A stretch of DNA of 64,000 nucleotides from Candidatus Megaera polyxenophila. GTDB lineage: Bacteria; Pseudomonadota; Alphaproteobacteria; Rickettsiales; Rickettsiaceae. The notes under the pieces were generated by a model that searched no databases, had not been told where the DNA came from, and worked only from the letters and a program-made list of their open reading frames with translations. The stretch's first letter is position 1. Each line of letters starts with the position of its first letter. Shown here in pieces: positions 46,010-55,844 of this stretch. Location of the stretch: the NCBI GenBank assembly GCA_037101405.1, contig AP017964.1:248001-312000 (forward strand), read 5' to 3'. The position numbers and the translations under genes were made by a program.

Positions 46010-47026
46010 ATGATGGCACAGGGTATTTTTTCTAAATTAGTAGATTATATAAAATCAGGATTTGCGTTCGTACTTGGAATTCCCAATCTGCTAAAAGATC
46101 AATTTTTTGCAATTAGAGAGAACGCAGCAAGGTTAAGATATAACCTAAAAAATTTCACAGAAACAAATATAAACCTTGGTATATATCACCTCAACAACCA
46201 AAATTACAATGATGCTATATTCAGATTTATATTAGTTGATAAATTTCTGCGTCCAAATGATCCTTTTGTAAATTACTGGACCGGATGGGCCTATTTTTTG
46301 AAAAAAAAATATAAGAAAGCAATTTTTTATTTAGAAAAAGGAGAAAGCGAAGATAAAATCGGGTTGTTAAAATTTATCAAAGAAATTGACCATATTTCCG
46401 AAGTTCCAAGTGAAATATACTCCGTATATCGGGGCATAATTACTAAAGATATTGTTGATAAATTTTTCAATAAAAATCTTAACCTACCAAGAGAACTAAT
46501 TATAAAACTAATAGGCGCAATTGATAAATTACCGGAAAAATATTCTATACTTGAAATTGGCAGTAATATAGGTTTCGTTGGTGAAGAAATCGAAAAAAGA
46601 ATGCAAGAAGGGTTTTCTATTACCGGTATTGAAAGTTCAGCCGAGATGATCAAACTCCAAAAACAATCTAAACGTGATAAGGTATATGATAAAATAATTA
46701 ACTTACGTGTTGAAAATTATTTAATAGACCACAAGGACGAAAAATATGACATTATCTTAAGCCTTGACGGGTTCTCCAACAATTCAGAATTAAGCGATCT
46801 ATTTGGTCAACTCTATAATTCTCTATCTTCGGGAGGGTATTTTGCTTTTGCGTGCAGATTAAGTGATAAGAAAGACTTCTCAGATAAATATTTAGAGTTT
46901 GTTTATGAGGAGCATTATATTACCAAACTATTAAAAAAATGTGGTTTTACTATCATCGATGAACCAAATTCAGAACCACTAATTAAAAATAGCTATGTTA
47001 TATTCGTTGGTAAAAAACTAAACTAA
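46010..47026 (+). CDS. TPR-containing class I methyltransferase
   Basis: 338 residues starting at a double ATG. Residues about 55-110 carry TPR-like helices (LGIYHLNNQNYNDAIFRFILVDKFL, YWTGWAYFLKKKYKKAIFYLEKGE). A Rossmann methyltransferase domain follows: motif I YSILEIGSNIGFVGEEI near 181-197, TGIESSAEMIKLQ (motif II), DIILSLDGFSN (motif IV) and a C-terminal YVIFVGKKL strand. The domain order resembles predicted TPR-repeat methyltransferases; the substrate is unknown. It lies 21 bp upstream of the mlaA frame, so it is probably in the same transcript. Confidence 0.82.
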   Translation: MMAQGIFSKLVDYIKSGFAFVLGIPNLLKDQFFAIRENAARLRYNLKNFTETNINLGIYHLNNQNYNDAIFRFILVDKFLRPNDPFVNYWTGWAYFLKKKYKKAIFYLEKGESEDKIGLLKFIKEIDHISEVPSEIYSVYRGIITKDIVDKFFNKNLNLPRELIIKLIGAIDKLPEKYSILEIGSNIGFVGEEIEKRMQEGFSITGIESSAEMIKLQKQSKRDKVYDKIINLRVENYLIDHKDEKYDIILSLDGFSNNSELSDLFGQLYNSLSSGGYFAFACRLSDKKDFSDKYLEFVYEEHYITKLLKKCGFTIIDEPNSEPLIKNSYVIFVGKKLN

Positions 47027-47095
47027 ATAAAAAAAATAATATAATTATTGAAAAACTACTGTTATAATCCGCACCAAACTAAAATTAAAAGCTAT

Positions 47096-47893
47096 ATGAG
47101 TTTCATAAAATTGAGTATTGGTTCAATTACAGCTAAGCGGTTTATAAAATATTTTCTGCAAACAGCATTAATCCTGAACTTTGCACTAGGAGAAGTCTTC
47201 GCCAAGGAAAGTGAGGATAGCGAGTATAAATACAATTACAATCAATTTAACGGTAAGTGCAGTGTTTACGACCCTTACGAAAAATTAAATCGTAAAATTT
47301 TTGCTTTTAATAGTGTGGTCGATACGTTTTTATTAAGACCAGTTGCTAAAATATATGGTAGATTTACAAATGACTATACAAAAAATCGTGTAGGAAGTTT
47401 TGTTGATAATATATCAGAACCTTTATCTACAGTAAACTATACCCTTCAAGGAAATTCTGAAGGTATACTCAAGAGTTTTTGGCGTTTTACAATAAATTCA
47501 ACTTTTGGCATAGCCGGAATGTTTGATGTAGCAAGCAAATTTGGCCTAAAACCTCCACAACAAACTCTAGGTAGCACTTTAGCATATTACGGTACAGGCC
47601 CCGGGCCATATATAGTACTGCCTTTCTATGGCGGAATTAATGCTAGAGATGTATCAGACCCTTTAATTTCAGATTTTTTGCTAAATCCTCTTACTTATTC
47701 ACTAGATAAGAATTTTATGCTTACCGTAACCGGTGTATCAATTATAGATATGCGTTATAAACTTATGCCTCTTACAGATTATGTTTCGAAAAATTCTTCA
47801 GATCCATATATTGCAGTTAGGGAAGCCATTTTTAATCAAAGAGAAGCGAAAATAATATACCCTGCAGGGTATAAATGCCAGACCTTTAAATAA
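47096..47893 (+). CDS. mlaA: MlaA (VacJ) phospholipid-asymmetry outer membrane protein
   Basis: 265 residues from the ATG at 47096, which gives a regular signal peptide (basic start, hydrophobic core ILNFALGEVFA); the ATG at 47048 adds 16 polar residues. There is no lipobox cysteine, unlike E. coli MlaA. The family core is clear: YDPYEKLNRKIFAFN near 58-72, INSTFGIAGMFDVASKFG, and GTGPGPYIVLPFYGG. MlaA extracts misplaced phospholipid from the outer leaflet and passes it to MlaC, encoded next. Confidence 0.92.
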   Translation: MSFIKLSIGSITAKRFIKYFLQTALILNFALGEVFAKESEDSEYKYNYNQFNGKCSVYDPYEKLNRKIFAFNSVVDTFLLRPVAKIYGRFTNDYTKNRVGSFVDNISEPLSTVNYTLQGNSEGILKSFWRFTINSTFGIAGMFDVASKFGLKPPQQTLGSTLAYYGTGPGPYIVLPFYGGINARDVSDPLISDFLLNPLTYSLDKNFMLTVTGVSIIDMRYKLMPLTDYVSKNSSDPYIAVREAIFNQREAKIIYPAGYKCQTFK

Positions 47894-47951
47894 AGATGTA
47901 CATTAAAAATTAAAAGGGATAATATAGTTTTACATAAATTTAGGTGTAGTT

Positions 47952-48566
47952 ATGAAAGTCATTAATAGAATTTTGCTATGTATATCTATTTTAGTTTACA
48001 ATCCGCTGGCATATGCTGATGAAGATGCAGAAAAACTAAAAGTTTATGTTAATAACTTAATTACTGATGGATATAATATTGTAAATGACGCAAATTTACC
48101 AGCAGACGAGAAAGTCAAACGTTCAAGTACGTTAATACGCACTAATTTACACCTTGACTGGATGGCTAAATATACTTTAGGGCGGCATAAAAAAAGCCTT
48201 TCTGATGCAAAAATAAAGGAATTTACAGAAGTTTATTCGAAATTTATTGTCCAAGCATATGCTGATCTTTCAAAAAACTACAGCGACGTAAAAGCAGTTG
48301 TTAAAAAAGTAAACAAAGTTGATGATAATGTATTTTTAGTCAGTATGGAGATTTTTAAAAAAGACTCTGACTCACCGGTAGCAGTTGACTACTTAGTTCA
48401 TAAACTTGCAAATGCTAAACAAAACCCTTATAAAGTAGGGGATATAATAACCGAAGGTGTTAGCATATTAAACTCTCAGCAAACTGAGTTTGATAATGTT
48501 ATTTCTAATAATGGAATTGATGCTTTAATTAGTAATTTAAAAGAAAAATTGTCAAAAAACAATTAA
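47952..48566 (+). CDS. mlaC: MlaC-type periplasmic phospholipid-binding protein
   Basis: 204 residues with signal peptide MKVINRILLCISILVYNPLAYA. The Ttg2D/MlaC pattern is visible: a helical N-terminus (KVYVNNLITDGYNIVND), HLDWMAKYTLGRHKKSLSDAKIKEFTEVYSKF, beta strands VFLVSMEIFKKDS and the ending GVSILNSQQTEFDNVISNNG typical of the family. It shuttles phospholipid between MlaA and the inner-membrane MlaFEDB complex. It follows mlaA by 58 bp and precedes trxA by 21 bp. Confidence 0.92.
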   Translation: MKVINRILLCISILVYNPLAYADEDAEKLKVYVNNLITDGYNIVNDANLPADEKVKRSSTLIRTNLHLDWMAKYTLGRHKKSLSDAKIKEFTEVYSKFIVQAYADLSKNYSDVKAVVKKVNKVDDNVFLVSMEIFKKDSDSPVAVDYLVHKLANAKQNPYKVGDIITEGVSILNSQQTEFDNVISNNGIDALISNLKEKLSKNN

Positions 48567-48587
48567 TAGAACTATTATATAATTATT

Positions 48588-48905
48588 ATGACCAAACAAA
48601 TTAAAGATAATGAATTTGAATCTGAAGTAATCAACTCGAAATTACCCGTACTAATTGATTTTTGGGCAGAATGGTGCGGTCCATGTCGTATGCTTTCGCC
48701 TATTCTTGATCAATTATCGGAAGAGATGGATGGTAAGGTAAAGATAGTTAAGATGAATATCGATGAAAACCCGGAAACACCATCTAAATTTGGTGTAAGA
48801 GGAATTCCGACGATGTTACTCTTTAAAGAAGGTAAACAAATCGCCACCAAGGTTGGGGTACAGCCCAAAAATGCGCTTCAGGAATGGATAAATTCTAGTC
48901 TATAG
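48588..48905 (+). CDS. trxA: Thioredoxin
   Basis: 105 residues, full length. Redox-active Cys30 and Cys33 in WAEWCGPCRM, cis-proline loop GIPTMLLF. It reduces protein disulfides, supplies peroxiredoxin and ribonucleotide reductase, and is recycled by TrxB (3522-4454). It is last in the methyltransferase-mlaA-mlaC-trxA run. The 298-bp stretch to the next gene shows nothing clear apart from an AT-rich promoter-like region before 49204. Confidence 0.97.
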   Translation: MTKQIKDNEFESEVINSKLPVLIDFWAEWCGPCRMLSPILDQLSEEMDGKVKIVKMNIDENPETPSKFGVRGIPTMLLFKEGKQIATKVGVQPKNALQEWINSSL

Positions 48906-49203
48906 CCTAGTTTATCTTACAGTTTACCTGGATGTTGTAAAAAATAGCTGTGTGTTATGCATTTGTTTTAAAATTTTGGTAGGCTAAAATGATATGTTTA
49001 GTTTTTCTACTTCCTCTAGCTAGCTGTTTTGCTAAACTGATAACCAGTCTTTGCCCATAGATTGTAATTACCCTTCTGTATTATCCTTTAGATCAAATTG
49101 GATAAAGCACGCTAAACATCAAGCATACCAAAAATATTATAAACTATAAATAAACGATAACGGTTTAGCTAATTCATATCCTAAAAGTTATACTATACTT
49201 AAT

Positions 49204-52200
49204 ATGAAATTGAATTTTGCAGTAAATTTTAGCGATTTAAATTCTCTAAAAGGTTTAAAAAAAATCGACAAAATTTTTCTCTCTTATTTAGAGCAAAAAA
49301 ACCTAATTTTACATAAAAAATTAACTGAGTACAGAAACTCCCCTGCTCTACCTAGTTCCTCTACTGAATACTCTAAATTTTTGCTAGAGTTAGCCCCATA
49401 CCTCGATGATTTCGTAGCTGAATTATTTTCTATAGAAACAGAAAATCTTACTCTCAAACAGAGTCAGAAGGATTTTAATATAATTTATGAATGTAAGAGA
49501 AAATTTGTCCAACGGGTGTTTAAAAATTATTATACCCATAATAATAAGGAAATAAATTTTTCAGAAATATCACAGAAATTAACAGGATTAATTGGCAGAA
49601 TCACTCAGGAAAGTTTTGCAGAAAACGTAATAAAGTGGCTAAGCACATCTGAAAAATTTGAATCGGAGTTAAAGGTTGCAGCAGATTATGCCATTTATAT
49701 GATATTAAATAATAGTGGCCTACCTTTATTTACTATCCCAAGGCCCACAGATCCGGAGAATCTAATTCGTGAAAATAGAATCCAAATGCTAGCTAAGGAT
49801 ATTTATCTTGGCTTTGATTATAGAGATAATGAGATTAATTTAGAGAATGCCCTTTCTAACGCAAAATATTGTATATATTGTCATCATCAACAAAAAGATT
49901 CCTGCCGTTTTGGTATAAAAAACGCAAAACAAGAAAGCCAGCAAGCAGATGGCTGCCCATTAGATCAAAAAATTTCTGAAATGAATGAGTTAATGGCAGC
50001 AGGATTTAATATTGGAGCACTTAGCGTCATTTTAATTGATAACCCGCTCGTGGCTGCAACTGGGCATAGGATTTGTAATGATTGCATAAAATCCTGTATT
50101 TTCCAAAAACAGGACTCTGTTAATATTCCTCTTATCGAATCAAAGATTTTAGATAATGTTTTAAATCTTCCTTATGGAGTCGAAATATATATTTTACTAA
50201 CAAAATGGAATCCATTAAATATTGAATCCCCTTTGCCTAAAAAACCTACTAATTATAATGTTTTGGTCACAGGTTTAGGGCCTGCAGGCTTTGCTCTTTC
50301 TCATTATTTGTTGAACGAAGGACATAACGTTACTGCAATTGACGGCTTAAAAATCACAGATCTAGAAATTGATTTAACAAAACCGGTAAAAGATTACAAA
50401 CAAATAAAAATGCCTTTATCCCAAAGGTCTCCTCAAGGTTTTGGAGGGGTTGTAGAATATGGTATTACCAATAGATGGGATAAAAATAACCTCACTTTGA
50501 TCAGATTAATTTTGGAAAGAAGAATAGATAATTTTAAACTACTTGGTGGTGTAAGGCTTGGCAGTAACATTACTACAAAGCAAGCTTTTGATTTTGGGTT
50601 TGATCATATAGCATTATGCCTTGGAGCAGGAAAACCAAAATATGTAAATTCAGCTTCTTACTTTATTAAAGGAGTAAAAAGTGCTGCTGATTTTCTAATG
50701 AATTTGCAACAAGGCGGTAGCTATCTAGCGCAAAGCAATAGTAATTTACTTCTTAGGATGCCAGTAGTAATAATAGGTTGCGGCCTGACCGCTATTGATA
50801 GTGCTGTAGAAGCAATTCATTACTACCAAGCCCAAGTAGAAAAATTCTTAAATTCATATAAGGATAAACCGGTAAATCCAGGTAAACTATCTGAAGAGGA
50901 AAAAATAATTGCAGAAGAATTTGTTAATCATGCAAAATTATTTCAAAAAGCTAAATCTATAGGAGAGAAACTTGATATTATTCAGCAACTTGGAGGAGTA
51001 ACAATTTGTTATAGAAAAGACATCAAAGAGTCTCCAGCCTACAAAAGGAATCATGAAGAAATAGAACATGCTAAAGCTATAGGCGTAAAATTTCTGCTAA
51101 ATTTATCTCCCATGGAAATTAAAGCAGACCAATATGATTATGTAAAGCAGATAGAATTTTTGGATCAGGGAAAAAATATTGTTACTTTAAATGCAAAAAC
51201 GGTATTGGTTGCAATTGGCACAGAAGATAATGAATTCCTAGATATAAATGGATTTACTAGCGATGATCGTAGATTTAGCCACTTCGGTGATTGCAATCAG
51301 AAATACTCAGGAAGTGTTGTTAAAGCTCTTGCGAGCGCTAAAAATGGCTATAAGGAAATAACAAAACAGCTAAATAAATCTAACCCGAGTACAAATTTTT
51401 CTTTTCAACGGTTCGCCAAAGTTTTAGATCAGCAATTAAAATCCAAAATTTACTCTGTAAAGGAAATTGCCCTAAACATGTTAGATATAACAGTAAAATC
51501 CCCTCTAGCCGCTAAAAACTATCAACCAGGCCAGATTTTTAGGCTACAAAATGTTGCAGAGACACTGGATAAACTTACCAAGCCACTTGCCTTGAGCCCT
51601 TATAAAGTAGATAAAAACCAAGGATTAATTTACTTTGTTATATTAAAAACAGGTAAATCAACGGGGTTATGCAGTAATTTTAAGGCAGAAGAAGAAATCG
51701 TACTTATGGGACCAACTGGTTCTAAAACTTATATTCCAACATCCCAAAATGTTATTTTAATAGGTGAAGGAATCAGAAATATAGCCCTCTTACCAATTGC
51801 TCAGGAAATCAAGAATCAAGGGTCAAAAGTAACATTTTTTGCTGTCTATAACCAGCAAAATGACATTTTTTATATAGAGAAAATAAAGGCTGCAGCAGAT
51901 GAGGCTTATACGTTCATACTATCTAATAATAGCAATGGTAATAAAAATATTAACAATTTAATGAATAAGATCAACGAAGCAAAAATGTCAAAAAATGCTT
52001 ACATTATAGCTTATGTTACAAACAAAATGCTAGAAGAAATAAAAAGATATGAGCAGCAGTTATTTAAAGATAGTGAGTTTGTTTGTGGTATATTAGCCCC
52101 GATGCAATGTATGATGAAAGGTATATGCGGACAATGTATACAAAAAGTTGATAATGATAAAGGATATATTTTTTCCTGTGCTTCCCAAGAATATGATATT

Positions 52201-52290
52201 AAAAAATTTGAGCCTAAGCTTCTTGCGAAAAGGCTTAAACAAAACTCCCTGTTGGAAAAATTAGGAGATGTTAATAAACAACCCTACTAA
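49204..52290 (+). CDS. Large FAD/iron-sulfur oxidoreductase: GltD-like part fused to PyrK-like electron-transfer part
   Basis: 1028 residues. After a helical N-terminus there is a cysteine cluster (CIYCHHQQKDSCRFG, ADGCPLD, CNDCIKSCIF, about 222-305), as in the Fe-S domain of glutamate-synthase small subunit and dihydropyrimidine dehydrogenase. Next comes an FAD fold (VTGLGPAGFALSHYLL near 352), an NAD(P) fold (VVIIGCGLTAIDSAVEA near 523), and in the C-terminal 300 residues a ferredoxin-reductase-like part ending in CGIL...MCMMKGICGQCIQK...C, the [2Fe-2S] ligand pattern of dihydroorotate-dehydrogenase subunit PyrK. It probably passes electrons between NAD(P)H and an unknown partner. No glutamate synthase large subunit or pyrD adjoins. 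Confidence 0.82.
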   Translation: MKLNFAVNFSDLNSLKGLKKIDKIFLSYLEQKNLILHKKLTEYRNSPALPSSSTEYSKFLLELAPYLDDFVAELFSIETENLTLKQSQKDFNIIYECKRKFVQRVFKNYYTHNNKEINFSEISQKLTGLIGRITQESFAENVIKWLSTSEKFESELKVAADYAIYMILNNSGLPLFTIPRPTDPENLIRENRIQMLAKDIYLGFDYRDNEINLENALSNAKYCIYCHHQQKDSCRFGIKNAKQESQQADGCPLDQKISEMNELMAAGFNIGALSVILIDNPLVAATGHRICNDCIKSCIFQKQDSVNIPLIESKILDNVLNLPYGVEIYILLTKWNPLNIESPLPKKPTNYNVLVTGLGPAGFALSHYLLNEGHNVTAIDGLKITDLEIDLTKPVKDYKQIKMPLSQRSPQGFGGVVEYGITNRWDKNNLTLIRLILERRIDNFKLLGGVRLGSNITTKQAFDFGFDHIALCLGAGKPKYVNSASYFIKGVKSAADFLMNLQQGGSYLAQSNSNLLLRMPVVIIGCGLTAIDSAVEAIHYYQAQVEKFLNSYKDKPVNPGKLSEEEKIIAEEFVNHAKLFQKAKSIGEKLDIIQQLGGVTICYRKDIKESPAYKRNHEEIEHAKAIGVKFLLNLSPMEIKADQYDYVKQIEFLDQGKNIVTLNAKTVLVAIGTEDNEFLDINGFTSDDRRFSHFGDCNQKYSGSVVKALASAKNGYKEITKQLNKSNPSTNFSFQRFAKVLDQQLKSKIYSVKEIALNMLDITVKSPLAAKNYQPGQIFRLQNVAETLDKLTKPLALSPYKVDKNQGLIYFVILKTGKSTGLCSNFKAEEEIVLMGPTGSKTYIPTSQNVILIGEGIRNIALLPIAQEIKNQGSKVTFFAVYNQQNDIFYIEKIKAAADEAYTFILSNNSNGNKNINNLMNKINEAKMSKNAYIIAYVTNKMLEEIKRYEQQLFKDSEFVCGILAPMQCMMKGICGQCIQKVDNDKGYIFSCASQEYDIKKFEPKLLAKRLKQNSLLEKLGDVNKQPY

Positions 52291-52448
52291 TAAGTTGCTT
52301 CTTCTAGCGTTAGAGCACTAATTATTTAAAACTTAATTCACCCAAAAGCTCAGATGAAGGCTCTAACTTATAACAAAAAACTTATGCCATTCGGCTCTGC
52401 CCAAATGATTGTGTAAATTCTTATAAATTATAATTTATGAAGAAATAA

Positions 52449-52834
52449 ATGGCTAAAAATATACAAACCGAAAAACTAAATGCAGCAATAGATATTCTCA
52501 TAAAAAGTGATGTATATTTATCAAATGTACTTGGGAAAGAAGGTTTAGTTAAACAACCTAGCAAACGTATTTTAGAGCGTACTTTAGAAGCAAAAATGCA
52601 AAGCCATTTAGGGTTACGAACACTATAATAGGTCTGATATAGGAAAGGTAGTTATCAAAAGAATTTAACAACCAATAAAGGCCATATAGAACTTAATGTT
52701 TCAAGAAACAGGAAAGAAAAATTGGAGCCTGTAATTGTTACAAAGAAACAAAGCCGAATAGATAGTTTAGATGAAAAAGTAATATCTTTGGATGTTAAAG
52801 GCATGAGTAATCAGGTATTAAGATTCAGTAAGTG
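52449..52834 (+). pseudogene. IS256-family transposase remnant
   Basis: The frame from ATG at 52449 reads LNAAIDILIKSD.., then RILERTLEAKMQSHLGL, the IS256 (mutator-type) N-terminal motif, and stops at 52628. In a shifted frame the family continues (TTNKGHIELNVSRNRK, EPVIVTKKQSRIDSLDEKV, ISLDVKGMSNQ), ending by about 52834. The catalytic DDE region is missing. It is a decayed fragment. The remaining stretch 52835-53124 has no gene. Confidence 0.75.
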
Positions 52835-53124
52835 AATCTTAAATCTGTCCTATATGCTCAATTATCTAGAATTTCTAAAATCAGATTAACTAGAAATTAT
52901 CGCCTATGTTAAAACATTCTAAATTAAAATAACAAGTAATCCCAATAATTTATCATGACTAGTACAATAAAGAGTTGAAAAATAGCTCTAATAGCTGGTT
53001 TAACTAGGAAATGTTTATAAAATAATATAGGTTTTAACGCACTTCACAAAACAACGAGGTCTTACAAAGAACCGTCAGGGTTTACTTGCATTTTTTAATA
53101 TATAATTAACTTGGGGATTATTAT

Positions 53125-53195
53125 ATGAGAAGATTAAATAAAGAACAAAAAGGAGCTATATTTCTTTTACAAATAGGTACGTTTTTGGAATATTT
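53125..53195 (+). CDS. 5' exon of MFS (ProP-like) transporter, interrupted by group II intron
   Basis: The ATG at 53125 opens MRRLNKEQKGAIFLLQIGTFLEY plus TT of the next codon. This is the first cytoplasmic stretch and start of helix 1 of ProP/MHS-type transporters. Translation then enters the intron at GTGCG (53196). Joining 53195 to 55871 restores the codon TTT and continues in frame as FDLMLFVHMAVVLNEIFFP, the expected helix 1 sequence. The join is therefore read directly from sequence. Confidence 0.75.
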
Positions 53196-53683
53196 GTGCG
53201 TCCAGTTAAGGCGCTTATGTTGAGTGAGAGATAAACTCACCACGGTAAAAGTTAGAGCCGTGTAACTAGGATAGCAATATAATGCGAAATCATTATATTG
53301 AAGCCTATCGACAAACCAATTTAAAGAATTGGTGTGACTGTTCAGGTCGTAATGCAAATGAACACATTGGTAGCCTCGTAAAAGAATTAAGTCTGAAGGT
53401 TGAGCCTCTAAGTATTAGGTGAAAACAGTAAAACAAAATGAAATCTAACTGACACGTTTTGTTTCTTCAGCGGGGTAATAGTGACGACATGAACAGATAG
53501 GACATAGGTAGCAACTGGAGAGGCCCTCCTCATCCCTAGAGAAATACTAGGAGCAAGATCTTTTCTATAACGAGATATATCTCGGAAAAGAAGAGAAGAT
53601 GAGAGGGAGTCGGATAGGGGCATAGTAGTGATGAAGCAAGGTAATGCTTGTGGAGCGAAGGCCTCTTACTTAGAAAACTATAG

Positions 53684-54996
53684 TGGACTGAAGAAGTCAG
53701 ACAGTAAAATCAATAGTTTTGTTTCGCAAAAGATATAAAATTAAAAGAAACATAATTTAAATATATGACAAAAAAGCATATTAAAAATTTCAGTGCAGAA
53801 TATAAAACTAAAGTAGTGTTGGAATTACTAGAATCGGAGGTAACTATATCTCAATTATCAAAGAAATATGAAATTACTCCAAAGACTATTCAAAATTGGA
53901 AGAAGCATTTTTTAAGTAATGCATCAATGGCTTTTGAGCCGGCAAAAGTAGTCAGTGAGTACAAAACAGAAATTGAGGAGTTAAAATCTCAAAATGATGA
54001 ATTAGCAAAAGCTCTGGGGAAGGCTACAATAGAGAGGGACTGGGCGTTGGGAAAGCTAAACGGCTTGGATATAGCAAATAAACGAGATCTTGTCGATTCC
54101 AAGCTGAAAGAATTATCAATGGCAAGACAATGCGAATTATTGAAGATAAATAGATCTATGCTTTATTATCAGCCCCAAATAATGAGCTTATACAACAAAA
54201 AGATTATGGATAGAATAGATGAAATATATACAGATAATCCAGAGTATGGTTATCGTTTTATTTATAAATCTTTATTAGAGGAAGGATTAAATATTGGTAG
54301 AGATCGTACTCTCAAATACATGGGTATTATGGGTATAGAGGCTATTTATCCAAAGAAAAAGAAATCTATCTCTATGCAGAATAAAGATCATAAGATATAT
54401 CCATATCTCCTTGAGCCTTATTGGCAAATATATAACGGTAGTCGGTCTGTATACGTACCAAGATCAAATGAAGTATGGAGCGGGGATATAACATACATTA
54501 GAACCCCGATAGGCTTTATGTATATGGCAGCAATTATAGATTGGCACAGTAAAGCTATATTGAGTTATAAACTGTCAAATTCAATGGATGCAAGCCTTGT
54601 AACGAGTATTTTAGAAGACGCTCTTAGTAAGTACCCACCTCCGCTGATATTCAATAGTGATCAAGGTAGTCAGTATACCGGCTCAGAACATATAAAAATA
54701 CTCGAGAAATACGGTATACAAATCTCTATGAACGGTAAAGGCAGAAGCATCGATAACATTGTTATGGAGAGATTTTTTAAGACTCTAAAATATAATTGTA
54801 TATTTATAAATGAATTTAACAATATCTCAGAACTTAGGGAGGGGATTAACATATATGTAGATAAATATAATAATAGAAGATTTCATTCTAGTATTGGTTA
54901 TAAAAAACCTATGGATGTTTATCTCAATGCATTACAAAATGCAGCATGATAATAGGAAACAAAATCTACAAAAATTTGTCTTGATTTTTCAGTCCA
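53684..54996 (+). mobile_element. IS3-family insertion sequence inside the group II intron
   Basis: 1313 bp. The ends TGGACTGAAGAAGTC (53684 on) and, inverted, TGGACTGAAAAATC (54996 back) are imperfect terminal repeats that also share TTTTGTTTC further in. Both ends abut CTATAG; because CTATAG is its own complement it can be read either as a 6-bp target duplication or as an extension of the repeat. The element carries one transposase gene. Its insertion separates the start of the intron-encoded reverse transcriptase from its second half. Confidence 0.8.
53765..54949 (+). CDS. IS3-family transposase, single fused frame
   Basis: 394 residues. Residues 1-50 are a helix-turn-helix (SAEYKTKVVLELLESEVTISQLSKKY type, OrfA-like), followed by a coiled coil (EIEELKSQNDELAKALGKA). 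A second HTH part is near 115-140. The integrase core has the DDE triad: Asp in WSGDITYI, Asp in NSDQGSQYT and Glu in NIVMERFF, with the C-terminal YNNRRFHSSIGYKKP signature. Most IS3 members need a -1 frameshift to fuse OrfA and OrfB; here both parts are in one frame. It appears intact and possibly active. Confidence 0.93.
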   Translation: MTKKHIKNFSAEYKTKVVLELLESEVTISQLSKKYEITPKTIQNWKKHFLSNASMAFEPAKVVSEYKTEIEELKSQNDELAKALGKATIERDWALGKLNGLDIANKRDLVDSKLKELSMARQCELLKINRSMLYYQPQIMSLYNKKIMDRIDEIYTDNPEYGYRFIYKSLLEEGLNIGRDRTLKYMGIMGIEAIYPKKKKSISMQNKDHKIYPYLLEPYWQIYNGSRSVYVPRSNEVWSGDITYIRTPIGFMYMAAIIDWHSKAILSYKLSNSMDASLVTSILEDALSKYPPPLIFNSDQGSQYTGSEHIKILEKYGIQISMNGKGRSIDNIVMERFFKTLKYNCIFINEFNNISELREGINIYVDKYNNRRFHSSIGYKKPMDVYLNALQNAA

Positions 54997-55769
54997 CTAT
55001 AGATTCATCTGTTATGAGGCTTCTGAAGCTAATAATTAAGGCGGGAGGTAAAAGTGGAATTTGTCAAGGAGGCCCTTTATCACCTCTGTTAAGCAACATC
55101 TATCTGACTTCAGTGGATGAGATGCTTGAAAGAGCAAAAGAGGCTACAAAGATTGTAATTCAAGGCAAAAGCTACACTAATCTAGAATATTATAGATGGG
55201 CCGATGACATTGTGATTTTAGTTGATAGTTATCAAAAATGGGAATGGCTCTTTAAAACTGCTTATAAAAGGCTTCGAGAAGAACTTAGTAAGATTGGAGT
55301 TACGCTGAACACTGATAAAACTAGACTTGTGTATGCAGAAAAAGGTAACACTTTCTCTTTCCTTGGTTTCCGCTTCAAACGAATACGGACAAGGCAAGGA
55401 AAAGAAGGAGTACTGCGCCTCCCTAAAATAGAAAGTCGTACAAAACTGTTGAGAAAGCTCAAAGAAGTATTCCGACAACATCGATCACATCATGTAAGAC
55501 AAGTTATCGATGAGATCAACCCAATTCTAAGAGGTTGGGTATCCTATTTTAGGATCGGGAACTCAAGTGAATGCTTTGCATTTATCAAAGACTGGATAGA
55601 AAAGAAGCTGAGAAGACATCTTATGTATGCCCAAAAGCGTCAAGGATTTGGATGGAAGAGATGGAGTAAAGAGACACTTTATAAAACCTTAGGGTTATAT
55701 AATGGATACCACCTCTTGAAAGTAACTCCTGTTCAATTAGGTCTCATAAACTTGGATACGAAATTCTAA
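54997..55769 (+). pseudogene. Group II intron reverse transcriptase/maturase, C-terminal part
   Basis: About 255 codons after the IS end. RT blocks GICQGGPLSPLLSNIYL (RT4; CQG where PQG is usual) and YRWADDIVIL (RT5, catalytic DD), FSFLGFRF (RT6/7), then the maturase/thumb domain INPILRGWVSYFRIGNSS and the C-terminal helix FIKDWIEKKLRRH. The N-terminal RT0-RT3 blocks (about 150-200 residues) are absent: the few codons left of the IS (from 53631) do not account for them, so a deletion accompanied or followed the insertion. It is not expected to encode an active enzyme. Confidence 0.85.
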
Positions 55770-55844
55770 GGGAAAGCCCGTTGCGGGAAAACCGCACGGC
55801 GGGTTTGACGTGGCGGGGGCAGGAAACGTGGCTCTTGAGTTTGA

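Noticed and set aside
55775..55806. Compact hairpin after the RT gene as an independent small RNA or terminator
   Set aside because: The AGC start, GAAAA tip and GGGTTT return fit intron domain V, and it has the right position before the 3' splice site.
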